Below, piece by piece: positions 1-5,991 of a stretch of DNA of 16,388 bases (positions are counted from its first letter, which is position 1; the number at the start of each line of letters is the position of its first letter). Made by a program: the position numbers and the translations under genes. The notes under the pieces were generated by a model. That model ran no database searches. It was given only the letters and a program-made list of their open reading frames with translations, and had not been told where the DNA came from. Source of the stretch: Bacilli bacterium (GTDB lineage Bacteria > Bacillota_I > Bacilli_A > RF39 > UBA660); the NCBI GenBank assembly GCA_022793145.1, contig JAAWCI010000009.1, positions 1 through 16,388 of the forward strand, read 5' to 3'.

Positions 1-114
1 ATGGCAATTTGGAGATGGAAAAAGTTTTCAGATAATGGCATTATTTCACTCATTTTAGTAAAAATAGAAAAAATTATAAGAATCAAGATAAAAAAAGTAG
101 CATATTCTTTTTGA
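1..114 (+). CDS. possible 3' end of a gene entering from the left
   Basis: Frame 1 is open from the first base of the window to a TGA at 112-114, about 37 codons. The residues are rich in lysine and isoleucine and match no family I recognise. The ATG at position 1 has no visible upstream context, so this could be the tail of a plus-strand gene convergent with the DUF4026 gene, or chance. Nothing else is recognisable in positions 1-137. Confidence 0.2.
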   Translation: MAIWRWKKFSDNGIISLILVKIEKIIRIKIKKVAYSF

Positions 115-137
115 ATATACCACTTTGTCAACAGTCT

Positions 138-166
138 GAGATTAAAATGTAAAGTATTTTAATCTC
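138..166 (-). terminator. hairpin downstream of the DUF4026 gene
   Basis: Perfect 11-bp inverted repeat: GAGATTAAAAT (138-148) and ATTTTAATCTC (156-166) with a 7-base loop. It starts 3 bases after the TAA stop of the minus-strand gene. There is no clean U-tract beyond either arm, so termination strength is doubtful. It could serve convergent transcripts from both sides. Confidence 0.45.
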
Positions 167-169
167 AAA

Positions 170-1426
170 TTATTGTTCTAAAAGATAAACCAAATCTGGA
201 TCTATCGTTTTATTTTTTGTATAAATGGTCCAATTTGTTACATCTTTTACTGTAAACCAAGCTTCATCGCCTTCATGCATAGTATCAATATCATATGGTT
301 CTTGTGTCAATTTTGCTTTAAATTTTTCTCCTTTAAATTCTAATAATTCAAACCAAATATGTTCAAATTTTCCAATTTCTTTTAATGGAAGTCCAATCTT
401 TATCAAAATTGTATTTTCTTTGTTCTCAGATTGTTCTTTCACATAAGAAAATCGTTCCATTGCCAGTTCTTTCATTCTACTTGTCTCTTTCTCGCTAATA
501 AAGAATAATGGATTCTCACCCCATAATGTATCATAAATAGATATTTTACTTAAAACACCATTTTTTTCATCTTCCTCACTTTGATAAAGAAAAATGATAC
601 TAGTCTTACTATTATGTCCATTCTTTCGATCATTGATTCCACCCAATTTTTGCTTTTTATATTCTAGGATACCTTCAGTCCAAGATCTACAAGTTACTAC
701 AACGGGATAGCCATTCACCAAGCAACCAATATATGCACTGGATTTTCTTGGATCTACTGTATCATTCTTATCTAATAAATATGTAGCATAAGTTGAAATC
801 AAATGATAATGATTCTGATAATTGGAAACGTTTGATCCTAATATTTCTAACTCTGTCAAGCCACATCTGCAAAGACCATGGGTATGTAACCAAACATTAT
901 TTTTTTCATCTGTTACTGCTTGAACATTAAATAGGCTTTTTGGAGAAGGCAACACTTTTGATTTTGATGTCATAATAACCCATTTTGCTGGTAAAACTTT
1001 TTCAGCACTTTCGTCAAGAACTCCAATCATGTCAGGTACCATAGCAACAGCGAGTTTTAGCTGAAGTTGAAACGATTTTTTTGAATCCTCATGAAATTCC
1101 ATAAAAATGGTCAAAGCTTTTGTTGCTGATAATAAATCGGTTTTCTCTTTTTCTGTAAAAAGAAAATTATGATTGAGATAATAGTCTGGAACAGAAACTC
1201 CTCCAGAATAAAATCCCACTTCATATTTTTCTTTTTGATATTCTATGGTCATATAAAAAACTTGTTCTGCTGCATTTAAATGATGCTCAATTACTTTCAT
1301 TTCTGATATAGAATTTATATTTTCTATACTATTTTTTAAAAGATCACAATTTTGATCTCTTGGTATAACCATCATATAAGATTTTTCTTCCCAATATCCT
1401 AATGGGGCTTCTTCTAGTTTTTTCAT
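170..1426 (-). CDS. DUF4026 / DUF2314 domain protein
   Basis: Cytoplasmic protein of about 418 residues and unknown function. No signal peptide or membrane segment is visible. Most of the chain resembles DUF4026 proteins of Firmicutes, including a central HTHGLCRCG stretch (about residues 181-189). The C-terminal 80 residues (IWFELLEF, HEGDEAWFTV, TNWTIY) match the DUF2314 pattern, which ends in a Trp-rich strand. I chose the ATG at 1426 because AAGGA (1439-1435) lies 8 bases upstream; a TTG at 1444 is in frame, but starting there would place the ribosome binding site inside the gene. It follows prmC by 40 bases on the same strand and is probably the last gene of the prfA-prmC transcript, with a hairpin right after its stop. 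The family assignment is by recalled motif pattern. No reaction can be assigned. Confidence 0.75.
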   Translation of the reverse strand: MKKLEEAPLGYWEEKSYMMVIPRDQNCDLLKNSIENINSISEMKVIEHHLNAAEQVFYMTIEYQKEKYEVGFYSGGVSVPDYYLNHNFLFTEKEKTDLLSATKALTIFMEFHEDSKKSFQLQLKLAVAMVPDMIGVLDESAEKVLPAKWVIMTSKSKVLPSPKSLFNVQAVTDEKNNVWLHTHGLCRCGLTELEILGSNVSNYQNHYHLISTYATYLLDKNDTVDPRKSSAYIGCLVNGYPVVVTCRSWTEGILEYKKQKLGGINDRKNGHNSKTSIIFLYQSEEDEKNGVLSKISIYDTLWGENPLFFISEKETSRMKELAMERFSYVKEQSENKENTILIKIGLPLKEIGKFEHIWFELLEFKGEKFKAKLTQEPYDIDTMHEGDEAWFTVKDVTNWTIYTKNKTIDPDLVYLLEQ

Positions 1427-1466
1427 TTTTACAATCCTTTCCAATCTATAACTTTAATTTATCGGT

Positions 1467-2177
1467 TTACTCTTTATCAATGAATAAAAAGCGATTTCTA
1501 CCTTGTAAATCTTTCTCTACTACAATTGTAGCCTCTGGAAAATACTTTTTTGCATATTCTTTTAAATATTCTCCTTGTGTTGCTCCTATTTCAAATGCTA
1601 ATAAGCACTTATCTTTCATAATCCTAGAAGCATTTTTTAAAATTTCTTCATAACAATATAACCCATTATGCTCTGCATAAAGCGCTATTTCAGGCTCATT
1701 TTGTTTTACAATTTCCATGATTTCTTCTTCCCTATCTATATAAGGGGGATTACTAATTAATACATCATATTTTTTTATCAGCGGCTCCAATAAATTTCCT
1801 TCTAAAAATTCAATTTCTACATGATTATTTTTGGCATTCTTTAAGGCAACTTCTAAAGCTTCTTTAGAAATATCTACAGCAGTGATATTAGAACAAAGTT
1901 CTTTTTTTAAAGTAATTGCAATACAACCACTACCTGTTCCTATATCTACAATGTCAATTTGATCTGCGAATTTCTTCTTACATCTTTTGATTACTTTTTC
2001 TACCAATTCTTCTGTTTCAAATCTTGGAATTAAAACACTGCTATTTACTACAAAAGGATATCCATAAAAATCGACATTGCCAACAATATATTGAACAGGT
2101 TCTCCTTCTTGTAAACGTTTCGTTGCCTCTTTGAAATCTCCCTGATAATATTTTTTTAAATATTCTAAATCTGTCAT
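1467..2177 (-). CDS. prmC: release factor glutamine methyltransferase PrmC (HemK)
   Basis: Transfers a methyl group from S-adenosylmethionine to the glutamine of the GGQ loop of release factors, which raises peptide release at stop codons. Visible motifs: IPRFETEELVE (50-60), SAM-binding DIGTGSG (78-84), the acidic VDIS (101-104) after the second strand, and the NPPY substrate-amide motif (143-146). At 236 residues it is shorter than the usual 275-290: the conserved GEPVQY stretch sits at residue 25 instead of about 60, so the N-terminal helical domain is reduced. The ATG at 2177 is the first possible start, because an in-frame TAG lies at 2189-2187. There is no Shine-Dalgarno sequence directly upstream. 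The nearest is GGAGGG at 2240-2235, inside the end of prfA and separated from the start by a hairpin (see the regulatory feature at 2184-2234). Confidence 0.95.
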   Translation of the reverse strand: MTDLEYLKKYYQGDFKEATKRLQEGEPVQYIVGNVDFYGYPFVVNSSVLIPRFETEELVEKVIKRCKKKFADQIDIVDIGTGSGCIAITLKKELCSNITAVDISKEALEVALKNAKNNHVEIEFLEGNLLEPLIKKYDVLISNPPYIDREEEIMEIVKQNEPEIALYAEHNGLYCYEEILKNASRIMKDKCLLAFEIGATQGEYLKEYAKKYFPEATIVVEKDLQGRNRFLFIDKE

Positions 2178-2183
2178 TCTAAA

Positions 2184-2234
2184 AAACTAGCTTTAGCTTT
2201 AGCTTTAACTTTAGCTTAAGCTTAAGACTAGTTT
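2184..2234 (-). promoter_or_regulatory. long hairpin bridging the prmC Shine-Dalgarno site and start codon
   Basis: In the mRNA, AAACUAG (2234-2228) pairs with CUAGUUU (2190-2184). Inside this, after a bulged U (2227), CUUAAGCUUAAGCU (2226-2213) pairs with AGCUAAAGCUAAAG (2204-2191) with two A-A mismatches, leaving the 8-base loop AAAGUUAA. This gives about 19 base pairs in total. The perfect AAAGGAGGG abuts the 5' side of the stem, and only 6 bases (UUUAGA) separate its 3' side from the prmC AUG. Without folding, the spacing between the two is 57 bases. Folded, the Shine-Dalgarno site and the start are brought to normal distance. The UAG stop codon of prfA lies in the basal stem. The base pairing is read directly from the sequence. 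The role in initiation is inferred. Confidence 0.6.
2188..2223 (-). repeat. hexanucleotide tandem repeat between prfA and prmC
   Basis: Six consecutive 6-bp units read on the plus strand: TAGCTT three times (2188-2205), TAACTT (2206-2211), TAGCTT (2212-2217) and AAGCTT (2218-2223), followed by a partial AAG. The array fills almost the whole prfA-prmC gap and includes the 12-bp palindrome CTTAAGCTTAAG (2215-2226). Near-identical short units suggest expansion by replication slippage. Confidence 0.9.
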
Positions 2235-3286
2235 CCCTCCTTTAATTTACGAGCTTGGTCTTCAGTAATTAAGGCTTCTATAATTTTATCTAAGTCTCCA
2301 TCCATTACTCTATCTAATGAATTTGTTGTATATCCAATGCGATGATCTGTTACACGATTTTGTGGATAATTATAAGTTCTAATTTTTTCAGAACGATCTC
2401 CTGTTCCTATTTTACTTCTTCTTTCTGCTCCGATTTCTTGTTCTTGTTCTCTTAGTTTTAAATCATAAAGTCGTGTTTGTAAAATTTTAATGGCTTTTTC
2501 TTTATTTTTAATTTGACTTCTTTCAGTTTGAGAATAAACAACCAATCCTGTTGGAATATGAGTAAGTCTTACTGCACTATCTGTTGTATTTACACCTTGT
2601 CCTCCGCATCCACTACTTCTTGTAATATCAATTCTAACCTCATTCATATCAAGTTCAAAATCTACTTCTTCTGCTTCTGGCATCACTAAAACTGTTGCTG
2701 TAGAAGTATGAACTCTACCTTGCGTTTCTGTTTCTGGAACTCTTTGAACACGATGCGCTCCACTTTCATACTTCAATTTTGAATAAACATTTTCTCCTTT
2801 AACCATAAATTCGATTTGAGAAAATCCTCCTGCTTCTGAATCTTCAGAATTTAATACTTCAATTTTAAAACCTAATTTTTCTGCATATTTTGTATACATT
2901 CTATATAAGTCACCAGCAAAAATATTGGCTTCATCTCCACCCGCAGCTCCACGAATTTCAACAATTACATTTTTTCCATCATTTTCATCTTTTGGTAACA
3001 ACAAAATCTCTATTTCTGCATTTAATTTGTTTAAACTTTCTTCTAATGCCAATTGCTCTTCTTTGGCAAATTCGCCAAGTTCTGGATCCTTGCTCATTTC
3101 TTTTGCTGCTTCTAAATCACTTGTTAATTTCTTATATTGCTGATATGCTTCATACGCATCTTTTAAGGAAGATTGTTCGCGTGTTAAGGCTAATGTTTGT
3201 TTTATATTGGAAATAACTTCTGGTTTGATAAGTTCCTCTGTTAATGCATTATAACGTTCCTCTATTGCCATCAGTCTTTCTATCAT
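2228..3286 (-). CDS. prfA: peptide chain release factor 1
   Basis: Recognises UAA and UAG in the ribosomal A site and triggers hydrolysis of the finished peptide. At 352 residues it is near full length for the family (about 355-360). The anticodon-mimic PxT motif is PET (184-186), which marks RF1 as opposed to the SPF of RF2. The catalytic GGQ is at 228-230 in the context SSGCGGQGVNTTDSAVRL; Gln230 is the expected PrmC target. The N terminus (MIERLMAIEERYNALTEEL) aligns with known RF1 starts, and GAGG lies 8 bases upstream. The gene ends in UAG, a codon only RF1 itself can read. It heads a minus-strand transcript with prmC and the DUF4026 gene, from a promoter divergent from that of the metallophosphoesterase. 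Confidence 0.98.
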   Translation of the reverse strand: MIERLMAIEERYNALTEELIKPEVISNIKQTLALTREQSSLKDAYEAYQQYKKLTSDLEAAKEMSKDPELGEFAKEEQLALEESLNKLNAEIEILLLPKDENDGKNVIVEIRGAAGGDEANIFAGDLYRMYTKYAEKLGFKIEVLNSEDSEAGGFSQIEFMVKGENVYSKLKYESGAHRVQRVPETETQGRVHTSTATVLVMPEAEEVDFELDMNEVRIDITRSSGCGGQGVNTTDSAVRLTHIPTGLVVYSQTERSQIKNKEKAIKILQTRLYDLKLREQEQEIGAERRSKIGTGDRSEKIRTYNYPQNRVTDHRIGYTTNSLDRVMDGDLDKIIEALITEDQARKLKEGN

Positions 3287-3314
3287 AATATTCGCCTCTT
3301 TCTATAACATAAGA

Positions 3315-3343
3315 ATTATACTATATTTTATTCTATTACGCAA
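3315..3343 (-). promoter_or_regulatory. sigma-A type promoter of prfA
   Basis: On the minus strand TTGCGT (3343-3338) is followed after exactly 17 bases by a perfect TATAAT (3320-3315). The -10 box ends 28 bases before the prfA ATG. Confidence 0.75.
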
Positions 3344-3351
3344 ATAAAATA

Positions 3352-3360
3352 TGGTATAAT
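3352..3360 (+). promoter_or_regulatory. extended -10 promoter of the metallophosphoesterase gene
   Basis: TGGTATAAT (3352-3360) is an extended -10 element. The -35 region (3332-3337) is poor. The start codon follows 22 bases later, giving a very short leader. It is back to back with the prfA promoter. Confidence 0.6.
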
Positions 3361-3382
3361 TATTACAATGAGGGTGATACTT

Positions 3383-4168
3383 ATGGAAAAAATTGCTATT
3401 ATTTCTGACATTCATGGAAATGAAATCGCTTTAAGAGCTGTTTTAAATGATATAAAATGCAAAAATATAAAAAATATAATTTGTTTAGGTGATATTGTTT
3501 TAAAAAACCCAAATCCACATCAATGTTTAGAATTAATAAGACAATGCTGTTCAATCATTTTAAAAGGGAATACTGATAATTGTGTTGCTACTTTAAATGA
3601 AGCTAAACTAGAGCATATTTGGACAAATCAACAGCTTACAGAAGAAGAAATTGACTTTCTAAATAATTTGCCAATCTCCTATGAAATGTATATTAGTGGA
3701 CATCTCATCCGTTTTTTTCATTCCTCACCTACAAAACTAAATAATATTATGAATATTTCAAATAATAAACTTTCTACAATTCCGTATTCAGAAATGTTTC
3801 AAAATACAGAGTTTATAAATAAAAGCCATAATAATGAAGAACCTGATATTGTTGTATATGGTCATACACATACATCTGGAACTGCCCATTATGGAAATAA
3901 ACAACTTGTTAATGTTGGGGCTGTTGGATGTACTGTAGAATTATTAAATCACGATAAGACAGATATTAAAAATAAATTAACCACAATGGCAAATTATTGC
4001 ATCATTGAGGGAAATATAAATGATAAAACTTTAGGTTCACTTTCTATTTCTTTCATAAAAGTACCATATTCGATAAAAGAACAGACTATTATTTTACAAA
4101 ATAGTGATATGCCAAATAAAGAAAACGCGATAACAGAAATCACAACTGGAATTTATGAAAAAAGATAG
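3383..4168 (+). CDS. metallophosphoesterase of the YfcE / calcineurin-like superfamily
   Basis: Predicted cytoplasmic metal-dependent phosphoesterase of about 261 residues. The metal-binding signature is complete: SDIHGN (D9, H11), LGDIV (D37), GNTDN (N63, in place of the common GNHE), H113 (FFHSS) and GHTH (160-163). The first 190 residues form the core fold; the last 70 are a tail without recognised motifs. The ATG at 3383 is chosen because AGGGTG (3371-3376) lies 6 bases upstream. An earlier in-frame ATG at 3368 would swallow this site. The gene is alone, with its own promoter, and is convergent with the Nudix group. The substrate cannot be told from sequence; phosphodiester, phosphoprotein or nucleotide substrates are all known in this superfamily. 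A run of Asn and Lys codons fits the low G+C of the genome. Confidence 0.85.
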   Translation: MEKIAIISDIHGNEIALRAVLNDIKCKNIKNIICLGDIVLKNPNPHQCLELIRQCCSIILKGNTDNCVATLNEAKLEHIWTNQQLTEEEIDFLNNLPISYEMYISGHLIRFFHSSPTKLNNIMNISNNKLSTIPYSEMFQNTEFINKSHNNEEPDIVVYGHTHTSGTAHYGNKQLVNVGAVGCTVELLNHDKTDIKNKLTTMANYCIIEGNINDKTLGSLSISFIKVPYSIKEQTIILQNSDMPNKENAITEITTGIYEKR

Positions 4169-4330
4169 AAATTACTGTTTTAACGAAAAAAATTTAATTT
4201 TATTTTTTGAATCATTTATAACAATTATTTCTCATTTTTTTATCTGTTCAAACAGGATAAAATAGCAAATTATCTATTTTTAAACGACTTTCTTAATCTA
4301 ATCTATATGGCACTTTACACATTTTCCTAT

Positions 4331-4390
4331 TTATATTTTTTTAGTTAACTCTTTTGCTTCTAAAAAAGTAATCAAAGTAATTCTAGCCAT
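4331..4390 (-). CDS. possible 19-codon ORF downstream of the Nudix gene
   Basis: ATG at 4390-4388, stop TAA at 4333-4331, encoding MARITLITFLEAKELTKKI. A good Shine-Dalgarno sequence, GAGGTG (4402-4397), sits 6 bases upstream and overlaps the TGA stop of the Nudix gene, so translation would be coupled. After the stop the same frame continues with IGKCVKCHID before another stop, which could be the decayed rest of a longer gene. I recognise no family. It is either a real micro-peptide or a gene remnant. The rest of the gap (4169-4330) is A+T-rich and shows no gene; an imperfect hairpin around TCTGTTCAAACAGGA (4244-4258) has no U-tract. Confidence 0.3.
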   Translation of the reverse strand: MARITLITFLEAKELTKKI

Positions 4391-4400
4391 GATTGTCACC

Positions 4401-4844
4401 TCATTCTTCTTGTTCTATTTTTTCCATATATTTTTTTAATATATATTCTTGCCATTCTTGACACATTTTTCCAACATAAGTAGTTGGCTCTATCCATAAT
4501 AAAACATGATCCTGCTCTATTGGCTCAGACATTTTTCTATCAAACTCAGCAATGTATACATTTGCAATCACCTCTAGATAGCCATGTGTCTTAGAATATA
4601 AATAAGAACCAACTGTTTCAAATGGAATTAAGTTCTTTAATTGATATCCAGCTTCTTCTAACGCTTCTCTTTTTAAGGCAGCTAAAACTGTTTCTCCTTC
4701 TTCTATTCCTCCACCCAAATAAAAGTTATCTTTTCCATCTGTTACAATCCCAATTTTATGATCTTCTTTTCTTTTCAAAATAGCATATGCGCCTGGTCTT
4801 TTCTTATAATTGATATTTTCTAACTTTTCACCAAAGTATTTCAT
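4401..4844 (-). CDS. Nudix family hydrolase
   Basis: Hydrolyses a nucleoside diphosphate linked to another moiety, with metal help. The 147-residue protein carries a full Nudix box Gx5Ex7REUxEExGU at residues 45-67 (G45, E51, R59-E60, E63-E64, G66), the only catalytic signature present. GAGGTG lies 7 bases before the ATG. It is 39 bases downstream of the HAD nucleotidase on the same strand, so the two probably share a transcript and may both act on nucleotides, for example clearing damaged or surplus ones. The actual substrate is not readable from the sequence. The C terminus is Glu- and Lys-rich helix. Confidence 0.9.
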   Translation of the reverse strand: MKYFGEKLENINYKKRPGAYAILKRKEDHKIGIVTDGKDNFYLGGGIEEGETVLAALKREALEEAGYQLKNLIPFETVGSYLYSKTHGYLEVIANVYIAEFDRKMSEPIEQDHVLLWIEPTTYVGKMCQEWQEYILKKYMEKIEQEE

Positions 4845-4883
4845 ACTTTTACACCTCTATATTTCCTTTTCTTGTTTAAAGTC

Positions 4884-5468
4884 TTAAATTTCTAACTTTT
4901 TTATATATTCATAGATTTCTATCCATGTTTCATAATGTTTTAAATGACTATATTTTTTATTTCCAAATAAAATTGCATCAATTCCATACCGATCTGCTTC
5001 TATACAGTTTCTAGCATTGTCATCAATTAATAGATCTATTTCATATTCTGAACATACTTTTCCCTTATTTCTAGCATTTACAATTAATTGATCAAAATAA
5101 ATATGATGTTCTTTTAACCATTCTTTACTTTGCTCATATGGATTTTTATGAAATTGAGAATCCCTTGCTGTAATAATATAAATAGAATGACCATCAAGGT
5201 GCAACTGATTCAAAATCTCTACTGCATTTTCTCTTGGAATCGCTTTGGATGTAATGCTTTCTTGAATGGGACCTAAAAAATGTTTTAATTCTTCCTCATT
5301 AAAGCCAAACATTTTTTGATATATATTTCCATCATTTGTTGTATCAATCATGAATTCTCTATTGACATTAATAGTTTTCCCTAACTGGCGTGCATAACTT
5401 TCTGCTTTTTCTATTAATTCTTCTTCAATCTCTGTTAATGTGTTATCAATATCTATTCCTATTCTCAT
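4884..5468 (-). CDS. HAD-superfamily 5'(3')-deoxyribonucleotidase-like phosphatase (NT5C / YqfW type)
   Basis: Predicted cytoplasmic phosphatase of 194 residues. The HAD motifs are in order: DIDNTLT (6-12), nucleophile D6 and acid/base D8; motif II IITARD (T100); a lysine at K135 or K137 as motif III; motif IV LLIDDN (D149, D150). The insert after motif I is all-helical, and the overall pattern matches the NT5C-type nucleotidases (YqfW in B. subtilis), which remove phosphate from nucleoside monophosphates. Expression starts from an extended -10 promoter just past the rpoE terminator. The Shine-Dalgarno site is weak (AGGTTG). It precedes the Nudix gene on the same strand. Family assignment is good; the exact substrate is uncertain. 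Confidence 0.85.
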   Translation of the reverse strand: MRIGIDIDNTLTEIEEELIEKAESYARQLGKTINVNREFMIDTTNDGNIYQKMFGFNEEELKHFLGPIQESITSKAIPRENAVEILNQLHLDGHSIYIITARDSQFHKNPYEQSKEWLKEHHIYFDQLIVNARNKGKVCSEYEIDLLIDDNARNCIEADRYGIDAILFGNKKYSHLKHYETWIEIYEYIKKLEI

Positions 5469-5491
5469 ATAAATTCAACCTACTTTTTACA

Positions 5492-5500
5492 ATTATATCA
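5492..5500 (-). promoter_or_regulatory. extended -10 promoter of the nucleotidase-Nudix unit
   Basis: On the minus strand TGATATAAT (5500-5492) is a perfect extended -10. The -35 region is T-rich without a clear box. It lies between the rpoE terminator and the nucleotidase start, 24 bases from the ATG. Confidence 0.55.
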
Positions 5501-5513
5501 TATTTTAAAATTC

Positions 5514-5539
5514 AAAAAAAGAAAGCACTATTCGCTTTC
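5514..5539 (-). terminator. intrinsic terminator overlapping the rpoE stop codon
   Basis: In minus-strand sense GAAAGC (5539-5534), loop GAATAGT, GCTTTC (5526-5521), then seven Ts (5520-5514). The loop holds the TAG stop codon of rpoE (5530-5528), so the 5' arm is coding sequence for the last residues. Confidence 0.85.
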
Positions 5540-5980
5540 TTCTTCCATATCATCTTCATCTACTAAAGATAAATCTTCTAAATCATCATCGCCATCATCT
5601 AAATCATCATCTTCAATAATAGCATCAATGTCTTCCTCTTCTGTTTCTTCTTCTATAGAATCTTCTTCTTCCTCTTCTGTTTCTTCCTCTATAGAATCTT
5701 CATCATCTTCTTCGTCTAGAACCAATTCTACAGAATGATGATCCCTAACATCCCATTCTGCATTATCCAATAACACAAAACGTTTATCAATGGTTAAAGA
5801 TGTATAATAATCTCCAATACGACTTGCGTATTCATCATCTGTATATCCTAACAAATTACAAATTTCTCTAAAAATACTTGGCGTATTCATTGGCTTTTTG
5901 TTTTCCTTTAATAACATATAAGTTAAATCAGTATATGATAATATTTCTAATTCTGCTCTTGGCATATCTTTTAATTTCAT
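5528..5980 (-). CDS. rpoE: DNA-directed RNA polymerase delta subunit
   Basis: Accessory subunit of RNA polymerase found in Gram-positive bacteria of the Bacilli group. It speeds polymerase recycling and displaces RNA or DNA from the enzyme. The 150-residue protein has the typical two parts: an N-terminal winged-helix HARE-HTH domain (about 1-75; LSYTDLTYMLLKENKKPM, then IFREICNLLGY and KRFVLLDN) and a very acidic, probably disordered tail (86-150) made almost only of Asp, Glu and Ser. The tail contains a 12-residue tandem repeat (94-117). It begins 11 bases after argS; its GGAGG overlaps the argS TAG stop, so translation is probably coupled. The terminator lies across its own stop codon. Confidence 0.95.
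   Translation of the reverse strand: MKLKDMPRAELEILSYTDLTYMLLKENKKPMNTPSIFREICNLLGYTDDEYASRIGDYYTSLTIDKRFVLLDNAEWDVRDHHSVELVLDEEDDEDSIEEETEEEEEDSIEEETEEEDIDAIIEDDDLDDGDDDLEDLSLVDEDDMEEESE
5630..5701 (-). repeat. 36-bp tandem duplication in the rpoE acidic tail
   Basis: Two in-frame units encode EDSIEEETEEEE (residues 94-105) and EDSIEEETEEED (106-117). The DNA copies differ at only a few positions, which points to a recent duplication in sequence coding for disordered tail. Confidence 0.85.
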
Positions 5981-5991
5981 AACAATTCCTC

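Noticed and set aside
2890..3216. Plus-strand frame of 108 codons opposite prfA
   Set aside because: It lies fully inside the strongly conserved prfA gene, has no ribosome site, and its His/Leu-rich product is what an antisense frame of Glu/Lys-rich coding sequence gives.
4244..4262. Hairpin TATCTGTTCAAACAGGATA as a terminator for the metallophosphoesterase gene
   Set aside because: The stem needs a bulge and there is no U-tract after it on either strand, so I did not annotate it.
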